A DNA stretch of 6,297 bases from Candidatus Woesearchaeota archaeon (lineage in GTDB: Archaea; Nanobdellota; Nanobdellia; Woesearchaeales; JABIAG01). Where the stretch lies: positions 1 through 6,297 of the forward strand of contig JAHWHN010000157.1 of assembly GCA_019323235.1 (NCBI GenBank), in the 5' to 3' direction. Numbering within the stretch: position 1 is the first letter of the stretch; each line of letters starts with the position of its first letter. Below the pieces are notes generated by a model. It searched no databases. It saw only the letters and a program-made list of their open reading frames with translations, and was not told the DNA's origin. A program made the position numbers and the translations under genes. This document shows positions 1 to 6,296 of the stretch, in pieces.

Positions 1-2
1 CT

Positions 3-938
3 GTAAAAGAAGCAGAATTTCATTTTTTAATTGATGAAAATAAATTTATAGACAGTATTGATATAGAAGATTATTTGAAAAATGGCATTAAGGAAATTAG
101 TTCTGAATTAGCTAAGAGACTTACGGCGCATTTAAAAAACAACAGAGATGCAAAATACTCCGAAAAAATCACCAAAAGATATATTACTACATTCGGAAAA
201 TTAAAATCTAGAAGACTTTTAAAACGTGTTCCTACTCTCTTCAATGAAATACCAGGAGTGCGGCAAAATTTATTATTTTATTTATCGATACTAGGGTATT
301 CAAAACGAACCTCTGAAATCGTGATACAAATTTTAGATGAACTCAAGTTGCATGACGATATTTCTTTGTTTAACATTTGTAAACTTGTTACTGATTGGGA
401 AATTCCTACTACTAAGGACGCAGAATCGTTTATTAGCTCATTTATAAAAAGAGTAAAAGGATTTAGTGATACAAGACGTAAACCATTTGATTTTTATTGT
501 CTTATTTGGGTAAAGACGAAATATGAACATCCTGAAAAGATTTTAAGCTTCATTTCTAAATATGAAAATCTGTGGAAAAGTCATCCTTTTTTGAGAAGAC
601 AGGTTACATCCATAATGGCAAGATTCCTAAATTTTAGAAAAGATGAGATCACAAAATTTTTGAATGCTCAAATTGCTACATCAGAACCTCAAGTTGTTTC
701 TGTAGCTAATTCGATACTCACTTTGTCGAATCTTTTATCTATAGAGAAAAAAGTAAACTTGTATCTTTTTCCTGAAAACATACCTAAAGTTTACCCATAT
801 CAAAAGTTTATAGTTCTTTGTGCCTTCTTAAATTCTGAGGTATATAGAGCCAACGCTGACATAAAAAATAAAATACTTGAATATATTTCTGATCCATATT
901 ATTTGAAATGGTTAGATTATCAGTATGATATTAAATGA
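3..938 (+). CDS. C-terminal part of a probable defence-type reverse transcriptase (5' end outside window)
   Basis: The reading frame is open from position 3 to a TGA at 936-938, giving 311 residues in the window with no stop upstream, so the gene begins before the window. A TTG at 75 and an internal ATG are not needed as starts. The visible protein is basic and almost entirely helical, with HEAT-like repeated helix pairs and no catalytic motif, signal peptide or membrane segment. Segments such as KRYITTFGKLKSRRLLKRVP, a Trp-containing block around 505-515 and PFLRRQV near 585-605 recall the helical C-terminal extensions of Abi/DRT-type (unknown-group) reverse transcriptases, which protect against phage. 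The diagnostic polymerase motif (YxDD) would lie upstream and cannot be checked, so this is family-level recognition only. A generic HEAT-repeat protein is the main alternative. The next gene on the same strand starts 131 bases downstream, so it need not be in the same operon. Confidence 0.45.
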   Translation, partial: VKEAEFHFLIDENKFIDSIDIEDYLKNGIKEISSELAKRLTAHLKNNRDAKYSEKITKRYITTFGKLKSRRLLKRVPTLFNEIPGVRQNLLFYLSILGYSKRTSEIVIQILDELKLHDDISLFNICKLVTDWEIPTTKDAESFISSFIKRVKGFSDTRRKPFDFYCLIWVKTKYEHPEKILSFISKYENLWKSHPFLRRQVTSIMARFLNFRKDEITKFLNAQIATSEPQVVSVANSILTLSNLLSIEKKVNLYLFPENIPKVYPYQKFIVLCAFLNSEVYRANADIKNKILEYISDPYYLKWLDYQYDIK

Positions 939-1069
939 AAAATAAACTAGAAATTATTCATTTAATTCCCTAATAAACATTACTGTTTTTATAAATTATT
1001 TCAATGATTTTATGTTCTAACAATAATATATTAATTTGAGTTTTGTAAAACTTGTGTTATAAACAGGAC

Positions 1070-2698
1070 ATGTTAGAAGTAAAAAATATCTCAATATCGT
1101 TCAATAATCAGCTCATCTTGGATGATGTGTCTTTCGTAGTGTCTGAAGGGGAAAAGATTGCAATAATTGGGCAAAACGGGTCAGGTAAATCAACACTTTT
1201 AAAAACTATTTTATCAAAAATTCAACCTGAATCAGGAGAGATTAAAATTAGTGATAATCTGAATATCGGCTATTTACCACAAGATTTAAATGAAATTGGA
1301 AATGACAAAATAGTTAATATAGTCAGAAATCAGCTTTTAGAAATGAGATTGAATTATCTCGGAAACGATAATAGCGGTACTAAGTCTTACAATGAGAAGT
1401 ATGATACCATCTACGGATATCAAATTGAAAAAATGTGGGACGCTTTTGGATTGAAAATTAATGAAGATGATGAATTTAGTACCTTATCAACTGGACAAAA
1501 AACTAAGGTTTTACTTTCTATATTACTTGTTGCAAGTCCCGATTTATTAATATTAGATGAACCAACAAATAACCTTGATATTCCTTCAATAATCTGGTTG
1601 GAAGAGTATTTAAAGAGAATGAAATCAACTTTGTTAATTATTTCTCATGATAAAAAGCTCCTGGATAAAATAGTAGACAAAATAGTCGCTATTGATAGGT
1701 TAAACAAAAATATAGACATTATTCATGGTTCTTATGATGACTACTATAATGCGTATAGAAATACTTTATACAATAAAGTAAAAAAATATCATGAAACTGT
1801 TGATGAAATTTCAAGACTTAAGGAAAGCATACAAAAAGCAAAACGTCATGCTTCGAGTGGTTCTAGTTTTAGAAGTTCCGATAAATATCTTCAGGGATTC
1901 AAAAGAGATAGATCTGCATATTCTGCAAAGAAAGCCAAAGCAATGGAAACTCGTTTAGAAAAAATTGATGCCGGTAAAGTTCCAATAATTCCTGAGAATT
2001 TAAAAATTGAAATAAATCCCAACTTTAAAGGTGGTAATATTTTGTTTGATAACGTGGTAGTCGGGTATACAAATGGTTTTATTTCAAATCCAATATCCCT
2101 CAATATTTTATATGGAGATAGGGCTGTTTTAATGGGAGCAAACGGATCTGGTAAATCTACATTTATAAATTCAATTAGCAATAAAGAGCTGATTGTGTCA
2201 GGATCAATTGCAATGGCCTCTGAAATTATATTTGGCCATTTAACACAACAGCATGATGAATTAAATTCTAATATTAGCCCAATTGAATACTTTACCGACA
2301 ACACAACCTTAAACGAAACAGAAACTTTCGGGATTTTAGAAAAATTTGGAATATCTCCGGAAGATTCAAGAAAGAAGTTTGGCGAATTAAGTCCTGGTCA
2401 AAAAACTAGAATAGTTTTAGCTATATTCCAATCTAACAAAGTAAATTTTTTGTTACTTGATGAACCAACAAATCATTTAGACATTGAATCACAATATGCT
2501 TTAAATGAAGCCTTAAACACCTTTACAGGAACCATTTTGGCAATAAGCCACGATAGAGAATTTATTTCTAATTCTAGCTTTTCAAAATTCTACATCATGA
2601 ATGATGGAACGTTGGAACTAATTCCTGATTATTCTCATTATATTGATATATCGCATGAAAGATCAAAAAGAATGATGCATAGTTTAAAAAACCAATAA
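1070..2698 (+). CDS. ABC-F family ATPase (twin ATP-binding cassette, ribosome-associated type)
   Basis: This is a 542-residue soluble protein with two ATP-binding cassettes and no membrane segment, the hallmark of ABC-F proteins, which bind the ribosomal E site to rescue translation, regulate it, or protect against ribosome-targeting antibiotics. Cassette 1 has Walker A GQNGSGKST (34-42), signature LSTGQ (139-143), Walker B with DEPTNNLD (163-170) and switch His193. Cassette 2 has Walker A GANGSGKST (356-364), signature LSPGQ (440-444), DEPTNHLD (464-471) and His494. Both catalytic glutamates (164 and 465) are present, so both sites should hydrolyse ATP. The linker, about residues 225-305, is rich in Lys and Arg and predicted helical, as expected for the arm that reaches the P-site tRNA. 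The ATG at 1070 is preferred to an in-frame TTG at 1052, because homology to the cassette begins immediately after it (MLEVKNISISF). It is the first gene of a three-gene block; the peptide gene follows after 9 bases. Whether it is a resistance factor or a regulator cannot be decided from motifs. Confidence 0.93.
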   Translation: MLEVKNISISFNNQLILDDVSFVVSEGEKIAIIGQNGSGKSTLLKTILSKIQPESGEIKISDNLNIGYLPQDLNEIGNDKIVNIVRNQLLEMRLNYLGNDNSGTKSYNEKYDTIYGYQIEKMWDAFGLKINEDDEFSTLSTGQKTKVLLSILLVASPDLLILDEPTNNLDIPSIIWLEEYLKRMKSTLLIISHDKKLLDKIVDKIVAIDRLNKNIDIIHGSYDDYYNAYRNTLYNKVKKYHETVDEISRLKESIQKAKRHASSGSSFRSSDKYLQGFKRDRSAYSAKKAKAMETRLEKIDAGKVPIIPENLKIEINPNFKGGNILFDNVVVGYTNGFISNPISLNILYGDRAVLMGANGSGKSTFINSISNKELIVSGSIAMASEIIFGHLTQQHDELNSNISPIEYFTDNTTLNETETFGILEKFGISPEDSRKKFGELSPGQKTRIVLAIFQSNKVNFLLLDEPTNHLDIESQYALNEALNTFTGTILAISHDREFISNSSFSKFYIMNDGTLELIPDYSHYIDISHERSKRMMHSLKNQ

Positions 2699-2707
2699 AA
2701 TGACATT

Positions 2708-2890
2708 ATGAAAAAAATTGTTTACCAAAAACCTAAAGTAATCACAAAACTTAAAAATATTGATGCCGTTGAAGCAGGATGTTGTTTTACAAGTTGCGGT
2801 GGATCACCAGCACCTCAATCAGCTGGTAAAATCGCTAAAAACTTTTCAAAATTTACTGAAAAAATTGAACGTCTTAAGGGAGATTCTTAA
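2708..2890 (+). CDS. Small Cys-containing peptide, probable RiPP precursor
   Basis: This 60-residue peptide lies between the ABC-F gene and a radical SAM enzyme that carries a peptide-recognition domain; that position is the main reason to call it a precursor. I do not recognise a named family. Residues 1-24 form a basic, leader-like segment (MKKIVYQKPKVITKL...) ending in VEAG. Residues 25-32 are CCFTSCGG, holding all three cysteines (25, 26, 30). Residues 33-40 are a Pro/Ser/Ala/Gly stretch, and residues 41-58 form a Lys-rich, probably amphipathic helix. Ala23-Gly24, with hydrophobic residues at -4 and -7, partly resembles a double-glycine-type cleavage site, which would release a 36-residue product, but no C39 peptidase is encoded nearby. 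The start has no clear Shine-Dalgarno. A three-codon ORF (2700-2711) ends in an ATGA that overlaps this start. The modification, perhaps a thioether from a Cys, is inferred from the neighbouring enzyme. Confidence 0.78.
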   Translation: MKKIVYQKPKVITKLKNIDAVEAGCCFTSCGGSPAPQSAGKIAKNFSKFTEKIERLKGDS

Positions 2891-2923
2891 TTGTTAAATA
2901 AACAATCAATTCAACATTGAATT
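2890..2923 (+). promoter_or_regulatory. Two inverted repeats between precursor and maturase genes
   Basis: The 35-base gap before the maturase ATG (2926) contains two adjacent inverted repeats. The first has arms 2890-2895 (ATTGTT) and 2901-2906 (AACAAT) around a 5-base loop. The second has arms 2908-2914 (AATTCAA) and 2917-2923 (TTGAATT), which as RNA would fold with a 4-base loop and end two bases before the start codon. They could stabilise the 3' end of the precursor message or limit maturase translation, giving more precursor than enzyme as RiPP operons often require. The stems are AT-rich and no long T-run follows, so a strong terminator is unlikely. Confidence 0.35.
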
Positions 2924-2925
2924 TG

Positions 2926-4167
2926 ATGAAGATTAAAAAAATAAGGTCAAAAAATGGGTTCATCGTTTATTTTAGAGATTTGCGGAGGTCTATTGAAGTT
3001 AATAATACCGGCCTAATAATATTAGAGTCTTTCTTTTCAGAAAATAAAGAAATTGAAGAAGTAATTGATATTCTCAATAAAGGTCAGGAATTAGATAGAC
3101 AAAAAATAAAAAGTGATATAGTTCAATTTTTAGGAGAAATCGAATCAGATTTAAAACTTGTTAATTCTAGCCAGTATGACTCGAACGCTTTAGATTTCCC
3201 AATTGGAGCTGAAATTGAAATTACCTTAGATTGCAATTTAAGGTGTAGGCACTGTTTGCAATCCCACCCAAAGGAATATATGCCTTTTGAATATTTTAAA
3301 TATATTATAGATGAATTAGTTGATAAAGGACTTTGTGAGGTAAATATTATTGGAGGAGAACCACTTACACACCCCAATATTATCGAAATAGTTGAATATT
3401 GTTCTTTTAAAGATTTAGCTATTAATGTTGTTTCAAATGGCACATTATTTTCAAAAGAGCTAATAAATCGGTTTGAAAAAATTGATGGAATTGGTTTTTT
3501 GATTAGCATGGATGGAAATCAAGAAACACATGATTTTCTTAGAGGAAGAGGGGTTTATAACATTGCACTAAAGAACATTAATGAGCTATTAAATAGGGGC
3601 AGCCCAGTTGAATTATTGTTCACTCTAAATGCCCGTAATCTTACTTCTATCAATGAAATGCTTGAGTTATCAAGTGAATTGGGAATTGCAATAAATTTCA
3701 ATTTGTTTAAACCATTTAAAAAAGGTCATGATACTTTAGTAATAGATCCTGATAAATATTTTGAAGCGATTATTTATTTAAATAATAAAAGAACCGAAGG
3801 GTATAATGTTGGAATATCAAACGCTTCAATATCTTCTTTTCTTTCAGGTGCAAATGTTAGAGATGAGTGTAGGGCCACTAAGTCTGGTATTGTTATTAAT
3901 GTGCATGGTAAAATCATCACATGCCCTTCACTTGTAGAATCTGGTTATTATTCACAAGATACTCTGCCGAGTTTTGATAAAAATTTCATTTCAATCTGGA
4001 AAAACCACAATCAGACTACAGAATTTATTAAAAATGGTTTTAAGGAATGTCAGGCCAGGGCTTATATATTTTCAGGTTGTGTATCTTGCAACGACCCCTA
4101 TGGTTTTAATGCCTTCAGAAAACACCTTGAATTAACAAAACAGGAAATATTTCCTAATTATAATTAA
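2926..4167 (+). CDS. Radical SAM peptide maturase with PqqD-like recognition domain and SPASM-like C-terminus
   Basis: This 413-residue enzyme is expected to bind the 60-residue peptide encoded just upstream and modify it by radical chemistry. Residues 1 to about 85 resemble the PqqD-like RiPP recognition fold (a strand-rich start, then IEVNNTGLIILESF and two helices). The radical SAM core starts near 97 and carries CNLRCRHC (Cys103, 107, 110), ligands of the SAM-binding [4Fe-4S] cluster, and GGEP (143-146), the SAM-contacting motif. The C-terminus has Cys315 and Cys333 in the SPASM-type arrangement CX12GX4C, then Cys375, Cys385 and Cys388, so auxiliary Fe-S binding is likely though the canonical CX2CX5CX3C set is incomplete. 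Such enzymes make thioether, C-C or related cross-links; the product here is unknown. The ATG at 2926 is preferred over in-frame TTG codons at 2917 and 2923, which fall inside an inverted repeat. The stop codon lies four bases from that of the convergent gene. Confidence 0.92.
   Translation: MKIKKIRSKNGFIVYFRDLRRSIEVNNTGLIILESFFSENKEIEEVIDILNKGQELDRQKIKSDIVQFLGEIESDLKLVNSSQYDSNALDFPIGAEIEITLDCNLRCRHCLQSHPKEYMPFEYFKYIIDELVDKGLCEVNIIGGEPLTHPNIIEIVEYCSFKDLAINVVSNGTLFSKELINRFEKIDGIGFLISMDGNQETHDFLRGRGVYNIALKNINELLNRGSPVELLFTLNARNLTSINEMLELSSELGIAINFNLFKPFKKGHDTLVIDPDKYFEAIIYLNNKRTEGYNVGISNASISSFLSGANVRDECRATKSGIVINVHGKIITCPSLVESGYYSQDTLPSFDKNFISIWKNHNQTTEFIKNGFKECQARAYIFSGCVSCNDPYGFNAFRKHLELTKQEIFPNYN
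4142..4155. terminator. Perfect 14-base palindrome near the convergent gene ends, possible weak terminator
   Basis: AGGAAATATTTCCT is a perfect palindrome lying inside the last codons of the radical SAM gene, just before the point where the two convergent genes meet. As RNA it can form a 5-base stem with an ATAT loop. Read on the - strand it is followed by GTTTTGTT, a loose U-rich tract, so it could serve the acidic-protein operon. On the + strand only a mixed A/T stretch follows, itself containing a 12-base palindrome (4155-4166). The stem is short and the call is weak. Confidence 0.25.
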
Positions 4168-4171
4168 TATG

Positions 4172-4390
4172 CTATGCCAGACCTTCTTCTGTTATTTTAT
4201 TAATTTCTTCAATCATAGAATTGATGCTATCTTTTTCTTCTTCAGAAACATCACCTTCAAAATCTACTTCAATTCTATTTCCATCTTTTAAATTCTTGAT
4301 TATTTCAATATAGTCCGCTGTAGAAAACTCCGTCCCTTCTACAGCTATATTAATCTCCCCATTTTCTTCTTTTTTAAAATTAAGTTTCAT
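4172..4390 (-). CDS. Small acidic protein of unknown function, coupled to the PHP-ATPase gene
   Basis: This 72-residue protein is strongly acidic, with no cysteine, signal peptide or membrane segment. The first half looks like short strands (MKLNFKKEENGEINIAVEG) and a helix containing YIEIIKNL. The second half is a strand (IEVDFEGD) followed by a long acidic helix. The start ATG (4390-4388) follows the TGA of the upstream ATPase gene (4394-4392) after a single base, so the two are very probably co-transcribed and translationally coupled. I do not recognise a named family. Its size, acidity and coupling fit an accessory or regulatory partner of the ATPase, but that role is inferred from position only. 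Its stop codon (TAG) faces that of the radical SAM gene across four bases. Confidence 0.75.
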   Translation of the reverse strand: MKLNFKKEENGEINIAVEGTEFSTADYIEIIKNLKDGNRIEVDFEGDVSEEEKDSINSMIEEINKITEEGLA

Positions 4391-4391
4391 G

Positions 4392-6296
4392 TCAGTCTTC
4401 TTTAAACTTTTTTAAATTATATTTTTTGAATCTTTTCTTAATAGAAGATTTTCCTCCATCTGCAATTTTCGCAATATGATCAACAACATCAATGCCGTTA
4501 ATTTGTCCTTCAAGAGGACTTGACTTTATTTCTATTTTCCCATCATTATTTTCGCAAAGAATAATATTTTGAGCATCACCAGCCATAGGTATTGTAGCAT
4601 TGTGTGATACAAAAATGATTTGCTTTTTATTCTTCATCCGTTTAATTGATTTTACCAGTCCATCATTCATATAACTTGTTGCAAGATTATCTTCAGGTTG
4701 ATCGATTATCAATGGTGCCCTATCTTCTTCGTAATTAAGAATTAAATCTAAGATTATTGCCGTTTTAAGTCCTGGGCTTAATTGATCAAAGTCTTTTCCA
4801 TCAGGGGTAAAGATCTTATAGTTTATTTTATCATTTTCAACAAAACTACTATGCAAATTTTCTTTAATTGTTTTATAGGTTGAACCACTTCCTTTTTGTA
4901 CTCCTTTTATATTACCTTTAAAATTTCTCTTAAACAGTTGGTTTGGAGTAATATCATCAAAACTAGATATTGAATTATCCTTCAAAAGGAGCTTATTTAA
5001 TTCGCTAACTACAATATCCTTATTCATTTCAAATTTATTCTCAATAGATAGCTCATAATCTTCTATATTAATTTTTTGAGAATGTGCTTCAATTGAATAT
5101 TCCGCTATTTTATTAAGAATTTCATCAAATTTGAGTAACTGGTCATAGTACTTTTTCATTTTTATTACCAACCCTTCAAAATCTTGCTTCTTTCTTTGAG
5201 CTTCACCTTTTTTTTCAGTTAGGGCCTGATCTATTTTCTTTTTCTCATTTGAAACGATTTGTCTTGCTTTTTTCTCAAGTACAGAATATTGTTTTGCCTC
5301 TTCAAGCTCAGCTTTCAATTGCTGAATTAGATCGGCATTATGATCAACAAAAGGATTTTTAGTCAACTTATCATCTAAAGAACTTAAAAATTCAACATCA
5401 ATCTCATATTCTTCGCTACTATATTCAACATTTTTTATTAAAGAGATTTGTGATAAAAATGCATTTAACATATTTTCATCAACATGCTCTAGAACTATCA
5501 GGGTTTGGAGTGTTGGGATTCTATTTATTTCAGCCTCCAACTTTTCAATATTATCAACAAAATCAAGCAATTCTCTAAAATGCTCACTCAAGTCATTTAA
5601 GCCCTTTTCAATTTTTCTGCGAGCGGACTTGTTTTCTGGTAGTATTTTTTCAATTATTTCAATGTCATTGATCTTTTTATCATCGTTCGTAACGCTTGAT
5701 ACAAAATTTTGCCTAATAAAGTGTGGGTCCAAATCATCAGGGTATTTGATATTAATTAAGTCGACACCAAACTCAAGATATTTACTCTCTCCAAATTCCA
5801 CACCCGTTAACCTCCTATACAAAGAATCAACAAGTAGAGTTTTACCACTTGAAGATTCACCAATTATCACATTAAGTCCTGGTGTCAATGTTATATCAAT
5901 GTTGATTTTATCATTGTTTAATTTTATTTCTTCAATTGAATTTTTCCAATTATTAGGTTTCCCAATTCCATAATGCAACCGAGAATCATCAGATAATGAA
6001 AGTCTCAGTCCTCCAAATGTAGGTGTAGCAAACATCCATGTTGGAATAAATTCATGTGCTTCAGCACTTTTGGGGTTGGGATAATTTGCTGGATTGTAAT
6101 TATCGGAACATGTTATTAAATTAATGAACTCATTCACACCTAGTCTTTTCAAATACTGAACAGTTCTTTCTGTGCCAATAAATGCACGAGATGTAAAACC
6201 ATCAAAAAAATTATAATAAATACTTCTTTGCATTGTATTGTCAAACTCTCTACCATCCGGTAAGGCTGAATCAAAAGTTGCATGTGTTTGTCCTCC
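4392..6296 (-). CDS. PHP-domain plus SMC-like ATPase, TrlF/Ppl type (5' end outside window)
   Basis: The frame is open to the right edge of the window (codons from 6296 downwards, GGQTHATFDSALPDG...), so the Met at 6233 is probably internal and the N-terminus is missing. About 634 residues are visible. The first 90 or so resemble the end of a PHP (polymerase and histidinol phosphatase-like) domain, with a SDNY motif near 6100 followed by TWMFATPTFGGLRLSLSD, the junction typical of this family. Then comes an SMC/ABC-like ATPase: Walker A GESSSGKT (about 5841-5864), a long coiled-coil insertion rich in Lys and Glu (about 5110-5650), signature-like LSPGLKT, Walker B ending LIIDQPEDNL, and the switch SHNA with MAGDAQNIILCEN after it. 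PHP-ATPase fusions of this kind are named TrlF in protein databases, and a related single-gene phage-defence system has been called Ppl; equivalence to either is inference. A basic tail ends the protein. A small acidic gene follows after one base. Confidence 0.85.
   Translation of the reverse strand, partial: GGQTHATFDSALPDGREFDNTMQRSIYYNFFDGFTSRAFIGTERTVQYLKRLGVNEFINLITCSDNYNPANYPNPKSAEAHEFIPTWMFATPTFGGLRLSLSDDSRLHYGIGKPNNWKNSIEEIKLNNDKINIDITLTPGLNVIIGESSSGKTLLVDSLYRRLTGVEFGESKYLEFGVDLINIKYPDDLDPHFIRQNFVSSVTNDDKKINDIEIIEKILPENKSARRKIEKGLNDLSEHFRELLDFVDNIEKLEAEINRIPTLQTLIVLEHVDENMLNAFLSQISLIKNVEYSSEEYEIDVEFLSSLDDKLTKNPFVDHNADLIQQLKAELEEAKQYSVLEKKARQIVSNEKKKIDQALTEKKGEAQRKKQDFEGLVIKMKKYYDQLLKFDEILNKIAEYSIEAHSQKINIEDYELSIENKFEMNKDIVVSELNKLLLKDNSISSFDDITPNQLFKRNFKGNIKGVQKGSGSTYKTIKENLHSSFVENDKINYKIFTPDGKDFDQLSPGLKTAIILDLILNYEEDRAPLIIDQPEDNLATSYMNDGLVKSIKRMKNKKQIIFVSHNATIPMAGDAQNIILCENNDGKIEIKSSPLEGQINGIDVVDHIAKIADGGKSSIKKRFKKYNLKKFKED

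Noticed and set aside
975..988. Small hairpin (AAACA, loop TTAC, TGTTT) with T residues after it, as a terminator for the left-hand gene
   Set aside because: The stem is only five mostly A-T pairs, so in such AT-rich sequence it is not distinguishable from chance.
1032..1038. TAATTTG as a Bacteroidota-type -7 promoter element for the ABC-F operon
   Set aside because: It lacks one base of the TAnnTTTG consensus and no convincing TTG-type -33 element lies at the right distance; a promoter in this 131-base gap is likely but not located.
1065..1068. AGGA as a ribosome binding site for the ABC-F gene
   Set aside because: It sits only one base before the ATG, too close to act as a normal Shine-Dalgarno.
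1891..2304. Open frame of 137 codons on the - strand inside the ABC-F gene
   Set aside because: It lies antisense to a strongly supported coding region that includes the second Walker A motif, and its translation resembles no family; it is a shadow frame.
2708..2890. Precursor as a ribosomal, toxin-antitoxin or metal-binding small protein
   Set aside because: The position directly before an RRE-containing radical SAM enzyme and the clustered Cys motif fit a RiPP precursor better, and no antitoxin or metal-binding fold is recognisable.
3123..3509. Open frame of 128 codons on the - strand inside the radical SAM gene
   Set aside because: It is antisense to the conserved CxxxCxxC and GGEP region; it reflects the coding pattern of the real gene.
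5629..5973. Open frame of 114 codons on the + strand inside the PHP-ATPase gene
   Set aside because: It overlaps the Walker A region of the real gene on the other strand and shows no domain of its own.
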